From assembly GCA_021788625.1 (NCBI GenBank), contig JAJYKL010000032.1, positions 1 through 44,215 of the forward strand: DNA of 44,215 bases, read 5' to 3'. The notes under the pieces are model-generated. The model was given only the letters and a program-made list of their open reading frames with translations, was not told the origin of the DNA and did not search any database. The position numbers were made by a program, and so were the translations under genes. Numbering within the stretch: the stretch's first letter is position 1; the number at the start of each line of letters is the position of its first letter. The stretch is from Chloroflexota bacterium (GTDB lineage Bacteria > Chloroflexota > Anaerolineae > J036 > Brachytrichaceae). Below, one piece after another: positions 8,986 to 16,959 of the stretch.

Positions 8986-9999
8986 ATGGAATCGACCGAG
9001 TTCTGGAGTACACGCGAGCTTCGTCGTAGGCCGGGGTGGCAATGGACGGCCAGGATTTTCGATGCAATTGCTTTGCTGGCCTTGTTGAGTTTGCTGGCAG
9101 GGCTTGCCTTTGCCGTTTTTCAGGGAGTAGATGGATCGCCGGGTTGGGCGATTTTCGGCCTGCTGGTGGCTGCATTGAGTGCGCTGGGAGTCTATGCGCG
9201 ATGGATTGCTCCATTCTGGCTGCGGGTGAAGCGACTCGAGATCGGCAACCCTGACCGTGATGGACCGGGTGGCTTGCCGAAGGATGCTCCACCGCTCAAG
9301 ATTGTGTATTTCACCGATCTTCACGTGGGGCGGGTGAAACAGGCAGCCTGGACGCGTAAGGTCGTAGCCCTGGCGAACGCCCAGCATCCCGACGCAGTGC
9401 TCCTGGGAGGCGATTTCGTCGGCCATGTCGATTCCAAGCTGATTCCCGGCATGCTGGCTCCGCTGGCAGACCTGCGCGCGCCGCTCGGTGTTTTCGCGGT
9501 GCTGGGTAATCATGACTATGGCCTGCCAGGGGTGAATCAGTCGGAGCTGTTACAGGGGTTATTCCGCCAGACAGGCATCCGCCTGCTACGGAACGAGAAT
9601 GTGCGAGTGGCAGGCAGGTTGGAGCTAGTAGGCATCGACGAGCTATGGGAGGGCTGCTCCGATGTGCCACGCGCCTTTGCCGGCACACACCCGGAGCGTG
9701 CGTCGCAGGAGCCTACCTCCCACGAGCAGCCATTGCGGCGCGTCGTTTTGGGGCATAATCCCGATTTAATGGCACACATCGACCGCAAAGCTGACCTGTT
9801 CCTCTTTGGTCACACTCACGGCGGCCAGATCTATATCCCCTTCATCACGCGCTTCATCGTGCCGGTGGAGAATGGACGTTTTCGCGGCACCTATCATCTG
9901 CCACAGGGGCTGCTTTATATATCCTACGGCTGCGGCGAGACCACCACACCTACCCGACTGGGCACTCGGCCTGAAATTGTGTCCATCATCGTCCGATAG
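8986..9999 (+). CDS. Membrane-anchored calcineurin-like metallophosphoesterase
   Basis: 337 residues. Two hydrophobic segments (about residues 23-46 and 52-72) anchor the N-terminus, followed by a full metallophosphoesterase domain. Its motifs appear in order: YFTDLHVG, GGDFVGH, LGNHDYG, VLGHNPD and GHTHGGQ, which supply the two-metal site. The architecture resembles the YkuE/YaeI group, some of which act on lipid headgroups such as UDP-diacylglucosamine. The catalytic domain probably faces one side of the membrane, but the topology is not settled. AGGA five to six bases before ATG 8986 supports the start. The stop codon abuts that of the convergent PA14 gene with no base between them. Confidence 0.9.
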   Translation: MESTEFWSTRELRRRPGWQWTARIFDAIALLALLSLLAGLAFAVFQGVDGSPGWAIFGLLVAALSALGVYARWIAPFWLRVKRLEIGNPDRDGPGGLPKDAPPLKIVYFTDLHVGRVKQAAWTRKVVALANAQHPDAVLLGGDFVGHVDSKLIPGMLAPLADLRAPLGVFAVLGNHDYGLPGVNQSELLQGLFRQTGIRLLRNENVRVAGRLELVGIDELWEGCSDVPRAFAGTHPERASQEPTSHEQPLRRVVLGHNPDLMAHIDRKADLFLFGHTHGGQIYIPFITRFIVPVENGRFRGTYHLPQGLLYISYGCGETTTPTRLGTRPEIVSIIVR

Positions 10000-11613
10000 T
10001 CACGTGCCCGTTATCGTAACCGTTGCGGTAATTGTCGGCGAGGCAGTAGGGGCAGGGGTATCGGTCGGTGTTCTGGTCGGCATCGCGGTGTGGGTTGGTG
10101 TCGGCGTATAGGTAGGTTTCGGAGTCGGAGTTGCCGAGGGGGTGAAGGTTGGCGTTGGCGTGCTGGTTGGAGGTGGAGGAACCAGTGCCCAGTTGAAGAT
10201 GATATGTGCCTGGCCGGTGAACTGAACATACTGTAGCTCCAGAGCATGCCGCCCGGCGCTCAGGCGTGCCAGTCCGGTAATGGTGCGACTCCCGGCTGTG
10301 CCAAAGTTGTCGAAAACAGGCGTCGACTGGCTATCGATGTACAAGCGCGCGCTATCGTCTACATCAGCCGTGAAAACATAGGTGCCGGCCACGGGGAAGT
10401 TTATCGTGCGCTGCCAATCCACCGAGAAGTTGTTTGGGTTCACCTCAGGAGCGGGCGAGCCATAGCCCCAGTCGAAGTTCAAGCCGGCTGTGTTCGTCGT
10501 CTCATCATGATCATCGCGCTTTAATACCAGCGGGCCTGAGAGGTCGGGCGTATTGTAGTAGCGGCCCACCCATCCGGTGTAGCCGACAGCCCACTTGAGT
10601 GAGATGAGGGCATTGCCAGTAGCCTGGTAATACTCCACGCGTATCGGGTGCACACCTCTGGCGAGGGGTACTTCAACCTCGACGGTGCGTACTCCCCCAT
10701 TACGCCATTCGTTGATGATGAGCTGGTCGTCAACGTAGACGCGGGCGCCGTCATCCACCGTTAAGGTGAAGATGTAGTTATCTGTGGTTCGAAAATCCTC
10801 ATTGCGAATCCACCGGACTGAGAAATTGGTGTTTGGAATGCGCGGATCAGGTGAACCGGAGCGCCAGTTGAAACTCAGGCGCTGATCCTGACGCGTGAAG
10901 ACGGGTGGGTCGCTCAGGTCCGGGTTATCGTAGTAGCTTCCATACCAGATGCCGATGGCGTTGAAGTTGGGCGTGGACGACGGGGTGGGCGGGAGCGTTG
11001 GCGTAACAGGGGCAGGCGTAAAGGTCGGCGCGATGGGAACCGGTGTTTCCGTATCGGGCGGCAAGGTGGCCGTTTCGCTCTCCGCCAGGATATCTGTCGG
11101 CGTAAGTGACGTGGATGGCACGCCGATCATCACCTGGATTACCGGCGAGAAACCACTCTGGTCACCGCGTGCCAGGAGGTAGACCGTGCCCTGGTTATCT
11201 GGGCTGGAGGGCAGGTTGACACCGGTGACATTGAAGCTGCCATTGCTGCTCGTTTGCACCTCACCGAGCTTGGCGAATTGATCGAATGAGGCTCCGGCTG
11301 TGAAGGCTGCGTACAGTTCCACTCGTTCGCCAGGGGTGAAGTTCGCTCCGTGCACGGCGAATGGCTGGCCTGGCTGGATGCTACCGATCACGTTGATTCG
11401 GGAAAGCGTGTCGGGGGCAACCGTTGGACTGGGGCGCGGGTTGAGCACACCACTGGAGATCAACGCGACGCCGAGTACGCATAGCACCACGATGAGCAGG
11501 GTGGCTACGACCCCGGCCGCAATGTAACTGCGAGGTGCAGCTTCCTCAACCTCACGAGATTCGGGCGGATACACCTCCTGCGGCTCGTCCGGCGGCTCGT
11601 TTGGGTAGTTCAT
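10000..11613 (-). CDS. Membrane-anchored surface protein with two PA14 domains
   Basis: 537 residues: a short Pro/Glu-rich cytoplasmic N-terminus, one transmembrane helix (about 31-53), an Ig/IPT-like beta segment (about 72-165), and a Thr/Pro linker (about 180-215). Two PA14-like domains follow (about 218-340 and 345-470), each with a VDDxARxYxDxQ-type core and the xxYYxxxGxAxxxLxW ending; a long Pro/Thr tail closes the protein. PA14 domains are carbohydrate-binding modules in many surface proteins, so adhesion or polymer binding is plausible. No catalytic domain is seen. The Pro/Thr tail is low complexity and may span a cell-surface layer. The start ATG 11613 has no strong Shine-Dalgarno. 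Confidence 0.82.
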   Translation of the reverse strand: MNYPNEPPDEPQEVYPPESREVEEAAPRSYIAAGVVATLLIVVLCVLGVALISSGVLNPRPSPTVAPDTLSRINVIGSIQPGQPFAVHGANFTPGERVELYAAFTAGASFDQFAKLGEVQTSSNGSFNVTGVNLPSSPDNQGTVYLLARGDQSGFSPVIQVMIGVPSTSLTPTDILAESETATLPPDTETPVPIAPTFTPAPVTPTLPPTPSSTPNFNAIGIWYGSYYDNPDLSDPPVFTRQDQRLSFNWRSGSPDPRIPNTNFSVRWIRNEDFRTTDNYIFTLTVDDGARVYVDDQLIINEWRNGGVRTVEVEVPLARGVHPIRVEYYQATGNALISLKWAVGYTGWVGRYYNTPDLSGPLVLKRDDHDETTNTAGLNFDWGYGSPAPEVNPNNFSVDWQRTINFPVAGTYVFTADVDDSARLYIDSQSTPVFDNFGTAGSRTITGLARLSAGRHALELQYVQFTGQAHIIFNWALVPPPPTSTPTPTFTPSATPTPKPTYTPTPTHTAMPTRTPTDTPAPTASPTITATVTITGT

Positions 11614-11705
11614 AATTGGCTTACCAGGTCTCGTGTATTAAACGCCATTCGAGAACAATCGGTGCGCTTCCACTGGTGAACACAGATTATAGTTTATGAC
11701 AGTGT

Positions 11706-11722
11706 AAAAATAGCGTATTTTT
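11706..11722. promoter_or_regulatory. Perfect A/T palindrome before the methyltransferase gene
   Basis: AAAAATA at 11706-11712 and TATTTTT at 11716-11722 form a 7-bp inverted repeat with a 3-base centre, 14 bases before the methyltransferase ATG and within the divergent intergenic region. It could be an operator or a small leader hairpin. No assignment to a regulator family is possible from sequence alone. Confidence 0.35.
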
Positions 11723-11736
11723 CGAAAGAAAAGCAT

Positions 11737-12576
11737 ATGGACGCCAACTTGATTACCAGCGATTCGGCTACTGCTTATGACCAGCTTGCCCGGTTTTATG
11801 ATCTTCAGCATGCCACCTTCACACCCGACTTGGACATGTACCGGCATTTCGCCACTGCATGCCGCGAACGGTTCGGTCACTGCTCCATTCTCGAGATTGG
11901 CTGCGGCACGGGGCGGGTCATGGTCCCCCTGGTGCAGGATGGATTTTCCGTGGTGGGGGTGGACGAGTCGCCGCGCATGCTGCAGGTTGCACGCGAACAT
12001 CTGTTGGCACTGTCGGGAGCTATGGCGAAGGGCGACCCTTTGGCAGGCGAAGGTGAAACCGGTCCGCATTTCCAGCTGGTGCAGGCCGATATCCATACGG
12101 CTCAGCTTGAAGGCCGCTTTGGGTTGGCTTTTATCGCGCTGAATACGTTCCTGCATAACCTGACAACGGAAGACCAGCTGGCGATGCTCGCTACGGCGCA
12201 CCGCAGCCTGCTACCGGACGGCAAACTGCTGGTCGACCTGCCTCCCAATGACGAGCTGGCCTGCCAGCCCGACGATGGCGAGTATGAGTTTGAGGCTACG
12301 CTGGTGGATCCTTCCACCGGCACGGTGATCGATAAATTCGTGGCGAGCCGTGTTTCGCTGGCAGAGCAGACCCAGACCCTTAGTTATCGCATAGACGAGA
12401 AACTGCCAGGAGGCAGGCGCTCGCAGACGATCACGTTCCGCTTGCGGCACGTATTCCGGCATGAGATGGAGCTCTTGCTGATGCGCGTTGGTTTCAACAC
12501 ATGGGACTGGTACGGTGATTATGACCTGAGCCCCTACACGGATGGCAGCCCCAGGATGATCGTCGCCGCAGCCTGA
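11737..12576 (+). CDS. Class I SAM-dependent methyltransferase
   Basis: 279 residues. The Rossmann-type methyltransferase motif I is ILEIGCGTGRVMVPL, followed by the acidic loop VVGVDESPRML; motif II/III is around QLVQADIH and FIALNTFLHNL. The C-terminal beta-rich part (EFEATLVDPSTG to the end) resembles methyltransferases annotated as acting on small molecules, but the substrate is not identifiable. The start at 11737 follows an A/T-rich leader containing a short palindrome, with only a weak GAAAG as ribosome-binding site. It is monocistronic in appearance: the next gene begins 130 bases later. Confidence 0.85.
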   Translation: MDANLITSDSATAYDQLARFYDLQHATFTPDLDMYRHFATACRERFGHCSILEIGCGTGRVMVPLVQDGFSVVGVDESPRMLQVAREHLLALSGAMAKGDPLAGEGETGPHFQLVQADIHTAQLEGRFGLAFIALNTFLHNLTTEDQLAMLATAHRSLLPDGKLLVDLPPNDELACQPDDGEYEFEATLVDPSTGTVIDKFVASRVSLAEQTQTLSYRIDEKLPGGRRSQTITFRLRHVFRHEMELLLMRVGFNTWDWYGDYDLSPYTDGSPRMIVAAA

Positions 12577-12668
12577 TTGTGGCCTGTAATGCTCAATCAC
12601 ATCGCAGATATATCTAAAAGTAAGCTCATGGCGCTCTCAGCATGGCGTATTAACGTTTGATCGTTTAG

Positions 12669-12697
12669 GGACCGGTTTAGTAAACGGTGGCCGGTCC
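12669..12697. promoter_or_regulatory. Inverted repeat upstream of the sensor kinase
   Basis: GGACCGG at 12669-12675 and CCGGTCC at 12691-12697 form a perfect 7-bp inverted repeat, with a further near-palindrome (ACCGGTTTAGTAAACGGT) inside it. It ends nine bases before the sensor kinase ATG at 12707. It may be an operator or a leader hairpin that occludes the start, where no Shine-Dalgarno is visible. Confidence 0.35.
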
Positions 12698-12706
12698 GGC
12701 ATACCC

Positions 12707-14116
12707 ATGTCAATTCGGACTCGTCTCACCATCTGGTACAGTGTTATTCTCGTGCTGGGATTCATCCTCTTCGGCGCGGGGGTTTACCTTAGCGTCTCAT
12801 TTACGCTATTGCGACAGATCGACTGGTCGCTGGAGGAATCTGCCAGCAGCATCGTGGACCAGATCCGCATTGTCATGAACGGTAACAGCCGCGTGATTGG
12901 CATGCCGAAGATCGATATTTTTCGCGCCTCGATGGTCTATGTGGAAGCCATCGACACCGCAGGCAACATCCGCGCCCGTTCAACCAACGTGGGTACGTTT
13001 GAGAATTGGCTGGATCCAGCCACTTTTGAGGAACTTAGCCACAAACCCATCTCTCAGCAGCAACCGGTCTTCAATGACGTGCAACACCAGGGAGCGCCAC
13101 CCCTGCGCGTCTATACCTACCCGTTGATCGTGCGGGGCACGAACGATCTATTTGGCTACCTGCAGGTCGCTGCTTCGCTGGAAGAGCTGCAACAGACGCG
13201 AAACTTCCTGCTCCTCACGCTGCTGGTGCTGGGCACGCTGGGGCTTGTGGTATCCACAGTGGCTGGTGCAGCCATGGCGCGGCGCGCATTGCGGCCTGTC
13301 TCGGAGATTACGAGCACAGCGTTGGAGATTTACCACACCGACGATCTGGATCGGCGTGTAGATGTGGTATCCAACGACGAAGTGGGGCGGCTGGCTTCCG
13401 CGTTCAACGAGATGCTGGACCGCCTGGCCCATTTGTTTCGCGCGCAACAGCGCTTCGTGGCGGATGTATCGCACGAAATGCGCACTCCGCTGACTGTGAT
13501 CCGCGGTAATGTGGATCTGCTGCGCATGGGAAGTACCGACACGGAGTCGCTGGACGCGATTACCAGCGAGAGCGAGCGCATGACGCGCATGGTGAGCAAC
13601 CTGTTATTGCTCTCGCAGGCGGATGCGGGCGCGTTGCCCATGCACCTTCACCCCCTGGACCTGGCACCGTTGATTGCGAACGTCGCTCGCAGTGGCAATA
13701 TTATGGCCGATGGACACCTTGCCATCACCGCATCGGCCCTCGGAGACCTTACCGTGCAGGGCGACGCGGATCGACTGAAGCAGGTGTTGCTGAACCTGGT
13801 CGACAATGCGGTCAAACACACACCAGAAGGTGGACGGGTCGCCATCGAGGCCAAGAATACGGATGGCGTGACGGTATGCGTGTCGGTATGCGATACCGGC
13901 GTCGGAATCCCACCAGAGGATCTACCCCACGTATTTGAGCGTTTTTACCGGGTGGACAAGTCCCGTTCACGTATGCAGGGTGGTGCAGGCTTGGGTCTGG
14001 CGATTGTCAAGTCCATTGTGGAGGCGCATAGCGGGCATATTGAAGCCCAAAGCACGGTTGGACAGGGCACGTGCTTTGTATTCACTCTACCCGCGTACCA
14101 GCCGAATCTGGTCTAG
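12707..14116 (+). CDS. Membrane sensor histidine kinase (HAMP-HisKA-HATPase)
   Basis: 469 residues with the standard two-helix sensor layout: TM1 about 8-32, an extracytoplasmic sensor loop of about 130 residues, TM2 about 165-188, HAMP, HisKA with VSHEMRTPL (H256), then HATPase_c. The ATPase shows the N box (LVDNAVKHTPEGG), DTGVGIP, the F box HVFERFYRVD and the GLGLAIVKSIVEAH loop, so all catalytic boxes are intact. It autophosphorylates on His and should pass phosphate to a response regulator, but none lies beside it in this window, so it is an orphan here. An inverted repeat precedes the start, with no clear Shine-Dalgarno. Confidence 0.92.
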   Translation: MSIRTRLTIWYSVILVLGFILFGAGVYLSVSFTLLRQIDWSLEESASSIVDQIRIVMNGNSRVIGMPKIDIFRASMVYVEAIDTAGNIRARSTNVGTFENWLDPATFEELSHKPISQQQPVFNDVQHQGAPPLRVYTYPLIVRGTNDLFGYLQVAASLEELQQTRNFLLLTLLVLGTLGLVVSTVAGAAMARRALRPVSEITSTALEIYHTDDLDRRVDVVSNDEVGRLASAFNEMLDRLAHLFRAQQRFVADVSHEMRTPLTVIRGNVDLLRMGSTDTESLDAITSESERMTRMVSNLLLLSQADAGALPMHLHPLDLAPLIANVARSGNIMADGHLAITASALGDLTVQGDADRLKQVLLNLVDNAVKHTPEGGRVAIEAKNTDGVTVCVSVCDTGVGIPPEDLPHVFERFYRVDKSRSRMQGGAGLGLAIVKSIVEAHSGHIEAQSTVGQGTCFVFTLPAYQPNLV

Positions 14117-14212
14117 CGCCAGACAGTCTGAGTACCAGCGACTTAAGCACCTCCTAGGGTTGTCTAATTTGTCCCTAATCTAGTGTGACTAGACTGGTTG
14201 TAACACTGTGGA

Positions 14213-14390
14213 GATCAGTAAGGCGTCATCCGTTCTGATGGGATGGATAGGTGAGTTGGCTTGATCGCACCGGTCGGGCAGCGAGCTCTCTGGGCGTGTT
14301 TGTTTGTTTCCTCCTGTGCAAACAAACGGATCAGTGGATGGGTTCGGCCCTGTCAGTTGGCTGCCCGGCCCGTGTGATTGAGAGGAAAGC
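14213..14390 (+). ncRNA. Candidate structured RNA or structured 5' leader (unrecognised class)
   Basis: The 324-base gap between kinase and PDZ genes folds strongly. The arm 14261-14282 pairs with 14360-14381 over 21 of 22 positions (four G-U wobbles, one C-C mismatch at 14271/14371). Inside it, GTTTGTTTG (14298-14306) pairs perfectly with CAAACAAAC (14319-14327), and GGG 14340-14342 pairs with CCC 14348-14350, giving a branched fold. A smaller hairpin, ATCAG 14214-14218 with CTGAT 14235-14239, precedes it. There is no crisp terminator U tract, and the PDZ start is 60 bases downstream, so a cis-acting leader is as likely as a free RNA. I could not match it to 6S, tmRNA, SRP, RNase P or a known riboswitch. 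The strand is assumed from the flanking genes. Confidence 0.45.
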
Positions 14391-14440
14391 ATTCTTTTAG
14401 TTTGTAAGTTTTTAGAACTTCTGGTTTCGTGGAGTGGTCA

Positions 14441-14812
14441 GTGGCTTCATTGGAGAAGATAGTTCCCTACCTGGGAATCGAGTGGCAATTACAGACCGGT
14501 GACGACGGTAAAGGCAGGCTCAATGAGACGACCGTCGTGCGGCGTGTTATTGACGGTAGCCCGGCCTTCAAAGCAGGTGTCCAGGAGGGCGATGTGATCC
14601 GCAACGTGGACGGTGTGGCGTTGTGTGAGGAGCACACCTTGACCGCCTTGATCACTGCGAAGAAGCCCGGCGCGGCGGTGACGCTGGAGTTGGTACGGTT
14701 GGGCAAGCGGATGCATGTTAAGGCGGTCCTGGGCGAGCGGAAGCTGCCCGAGTTTAAATTCAAGCAAGTTGAACCGGTGGTGCATCAAAATTCGATGGAC
14801 GTGAACAATTAG
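14441..14812 (+). CDS. Small stand-alone PDZ-domain protein
   Basis: 123 residues consisting almost entirely of one PDZ domain. LGIEWQLQ contributes the carboxylate-binding strand, VIDGSPAFKAGVQEGDVI the GSPAxxAGxxxGDxI turn, followed by VDGVAL and the beta-strand VTLELVRLGKR. No signal peptide, transmembrane helix or protease domain is present, unlike HtrA/DegP-type proteins, so it may be a free adaptor binding C-terminal tails in the cytoplasm. GTG 14441 is preferred because GGAG lies six bases before it; GTG 14429 is in frame but has no ribosome-binding site. The gene follows the structured stretch at 14.2-14.4 kb and is closed by a strong terminator. Confidence 0.78.
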   Translation: MASLEKIVPYLGIEWQLQTGDDGKGRLNETTVVRRVIDGSPAFKAGVQEGDVIRNVDGVALCEEHTLTALITAKKPGAAVTLELVRLGKRMHVKAVLGERKLPEFKFKQVEPVVHQNSMDVNN

Positions 14813-14870
14813 GCGAGCGTTTTCATAGTTTCCCCCCGATGCAGGTTCCTCCTGTCCTGCGTCGGAATAT

Positions 14871-14907
14871 ATGAGCCAGACCTACGGGTCTGGCTCATCC
14901 TCTTTTT
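14871..14907 (+). terminator. Strong rho-independent terminator with UACG tetraloop
   Basis: A perfect 12-bp stem, ATGAGCCAGACC 14871-14882 and GGTCTGGCTCAT 14887-14898, is closed by the loop TACG, a C(UACG)G extra-stable tetraloop, and is followed by CCTCTTTTT. It lies 58 bases after the PDZ stop and separates that gene from the DUF402-CinA gene. Confidence 0.9.
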
Positions 14908-14991
14908 CAGATATAGTTGTGGCCGTTCGGGATCGCACGGATCTACGATTTCAACGTGGTCGTGTGCAGGGGAGGAACTCAAGGGATCGGC

Positions 14992-15924
14992 ATGCTGGTT
15001 CGCAAGCTGGATTACAACGGCCTGGAGAAAGCAACCTACGAGGCTGACGTGGTAGCGCGCGATGCGCATGCGGTAACGCTCAGAGCGGTGTGGTCACGTC
15101 AGGCAGTGCATCTGTCCGTCGTCACGTTTGAGCCGGGCGATGTGCTATTCGAAAGTTTTTATGACGACCGCTGGTATAACGTCTTCGAATTGCATTCGGC
15201 ACAGGGACGCCTTAAGGGCTGGTACGCTGATGTGACGCGCCCAGCCCGTATCAGCACCGTTAGTGTGGAGTGGGAAGACCTGCTGCTGGATATCTGGATG
15301 CCCCCCGAGGGTGAGCTGAGGGTGCTGGATGAAGACGAGTTTCTAGCCGCTACGCCGAACCTGCCAGCCGGTGAAGCGCTCATCGCGCGCCAGACGCTCA
15401 ACGCGTTGACCGCTGAGCTGCTTCAGCGGCGGCGTGCCTACTGGAACGATGAAATCGCCCGGCTGCTGACAGAGCGACGCTGGACGGTTGGCACCGCCGA
15501 GTCGTGCACGGGCGGGCTCATCGGCGATGAATTGACCAACCGGCCGGGAAGCTCAGACTACTTCAAGGGCGGTATCATTTCGTATGACAACCACGTCAAG
15601 CAGATGGTATTGGGTGTGCGTGTCGAGACGCTCACATCCATGGGCGCGGTGAGTGATCTGTGTGCTCTGGAGATGGCACGCGGCGTGCGTAGGGCTCTGG
15701 GTATCGATGTGGGCGTCAGCGCGACAGGTATTGCCGGTCCTGGCGGTGAGACGCCGGGCAAACCCGTCGGCCTGGTGTACGTGGCTTTGAGCACGCCTTT
15801 AGGCGAGGTGGTACGCCGCTTCGAATGGCCTCATGACCGCCGAGGTAACAAGCGCGCCACAGCCGATGCGGCGTTGTATCTGCTGGTGGAATATCTAGGT
15901 CGGATCAAGAAGACTGGAGTCTAA
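14992..15924 (+). CDS. DUF402-CinA (nicotinamide-nucleotide amidase-like) fusion protein
   Basis: 310 residues in two parts. Residues 1 to about 140 look like DUF402 (RWYNVFELHS, then GWYADVTRPAR, and the acidic LDEDEF), a domain seen in phosphate-ester hydrolases such as FomD. Residues about 150-308 are the C-terminal CinA/PncC domain (GTAESCTGGLIGDEL, then ATGIAGPGG), which deamidates nicotinamide mononucleotide in pyridine-nucleotide salvage. The frame is open back to TTG 14917, but that is only ten bases past the upstream terminator; ATG 14992 with AAGGGA five bases upstream is better and starts the DUF402 fold properly. The last codons (KKTGV) overlap the start of a palindromic repeat. 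The MoCF-like N-terminal domain of full CinA is missing. Confidence 0.82.
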   Translation: MLVRKLDYNGLEKATYEADVVARDAHAVTLRAVWSRQAVHLSVVTFEPGDVLFESFYDDRWYNVFELHSAQGRLKGWYADVTRPARISTVSVEWEDLLLDIWMPPEGELRVLDEDEFLAATPNLPAGEALIARQTLNALTAELLQRRRAYWNDEIARLLTERRWTVGTAESCTGGLIGDELTNRPGSSDYFKGGIISYDNHVKQMVLGVRVETLTSMGAVSDLCALEMARGVRRALGIDVGVSATGIAGPGGETPGKPVGLVYVALSTPLGEVVRRFEWPHDRRGNKRATADAALYLLVEYLGRIKKTGV

Positions 15925-15990
15925 GGATGAAGATTGGAGTTTGATGGTTCGTTATTGACACTCTGCAATCCTCCATCTCCAATCTTAGTT
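15909..15990. repeat. Short palindromic repeat, copy 1 (AAGATTGGAG family)
   Basis: AAGATTGGAG at 15930-15939 pairs with CTCCAATCTT at 15977-15986, a perfect 10-bp inverted repeat. A degenerate direct copy (AAGACTGGAGTCT, 15909-15921) overlaps the 3' end of the DUF402-CinA gene. A related palindrome lies inside the hybrid kinase at 24.84-24.94 kb. This looks like a small mobile palindromic element of REP/MITE type. Confidence 0.5.
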
Positions 15991-16000
15991 GGTTACAGCA

Positions 16001-16918
16001 ATGACGAACACGACTGCGCAGGACTGTGATCTGTGTTTGCGGGTGGGCAACACACCGCTGGTACGGCTTGCACGCGTGGCCCGGCATGTCGCACCGGTGG
16101 AAGTGTACGGCAAGGCTGAATGGTTTAATCCCTCCGGTTCGGTAAAAGACCGGGCTGGTTTGAATATCATCCGCACCGCTGTAGCGGATGGCCGGCTGAC
16201 GCATGACAAGGTCATCCTCGATGCGACCAGTGGCAACATGGGCATTGCCTACGCCATGTATGGAGCCGTGCTGGGCTACCGGGTGATGCTGGTGATGCCC
16301 AGCAACGTCAGCCCCGAGCGTAAAGCCATCTTGCAAGCGTACGGAGCGGAAACCATTTTCACTGATCCAATGCAGGGCATGAATGGTGCCGTGGCACAGG
16401 TACAGGCATTGTTTGCTGCTCATCCGGAGCGCTATTTCTACGCGAACCAGTATGACAATGAGGCCAACTGGCGCGTCCATTACCAGACCACGGCTGAGGA
16501 GATCTGGCGGCAGACGGAGGGACGAATCACACATTTCGTCACCGGCCTGGGCACCAGTGGCACGTTTGTCGGCACCACCCGGCGCCTGCGTGAATTGAAT
16601 CCGGGTATCCAGTGCATCTCATTGCAGCCCGATTCGGCGGTGAATGCGATCGAGGGCTGGAAGTACATGCCGGCCTCCATTCTGCCGGGCATCTACGATC
16701 CTCACCTGGCCAACGATAACCTGTGGATCGAGACAGAAGCGGCGCAGCATATGGCCGTTCGTCTGGCGCGCGAGGAGGGCCTGTTTGTCGGCCTGTCCAG
16801 CGGTGCAGCAGCCGTGGGCGCGTTAAGAGTGGCTGAGACGCTACCCCGCGGCGTGGTCGTTACCGTGTTCCCCGACGCGGGGTATAAGTATTTGAGTGAC
16901 CCCTTCTGGGGCCGGTAA
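16001..16918 (+). CDS. Cysteine synthase family PLP enzyme (CysK/CysM-like)
   Basis: 305 residues of the beta-substituting PLP fold II family. VGNTPLVRLARV is the family start; NPSGSVKDRAGL holds the PLP lysine (K49); ATSGNMGIAYA is the substrate Asn-loop, and TGLGTSGTFVG the phosphate loop. The enzyme likely makes cysteine from O-acetylserine or O-phosphoserine, or a related amino acid. ATG 16001 is chosen over TTG 15989 because homology begins shortly after; neither has a clear Shine-Dalgarno. The gene starts just behind the palindromic repeat. A JAMM / MoaD-like / E1-rhodanese set at 35-37 kb is of the kind that supplies protein-bound sulfide to CysM in actinobacteria; a link is conceivable but the genes are 18 kb apart. 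Confidence 0.88.
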   Translation: MTNTTAQDCDLCLRVGNTPLVRLARVARHVAPVEVYGKAEWFNPSGSVKDRAGLNIIRTAVADGRLTHDKVILDATSGNMGIAYAMYGAVLGYRVMLVMPSNVSPERKAILQAYGAETIFTDPMQGMNGAVAQVQALFAAHPERYFYANQYDNEANWRVHYQTTAEEIWRQTEGRITHFVTGLGTSGTFVGTTRRLRELNPGIQCISLQPDSAVNAIEGWKYMPASILPGIYDPHLANDNLWIETEAAQHMAVRLAREEGLFVGLSSGAAAVGALRVAETLPRGVVVTVFPDAGYKYLSDPFWGR

Positions 16919-16959
16919 CTCGTTCGGTTGAGTACTGCTTGAGTTGCCGATGCAGGCCG

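Noticed and set aside
10780..10800. GGTTCGAAAATCC resembling a tRNA T-arm
   Set aside because: It lies within the PA14 gene and no acceptor stem, anticodon arm or D-arm surrounds it.
14372..14392. GAGGAAAG resembling the conserved RNase P RNA segment
   Set aside because: The rest of the P4 helix and the ACAGAA partner are missing, and the segment is far too short for RNase P RNA.
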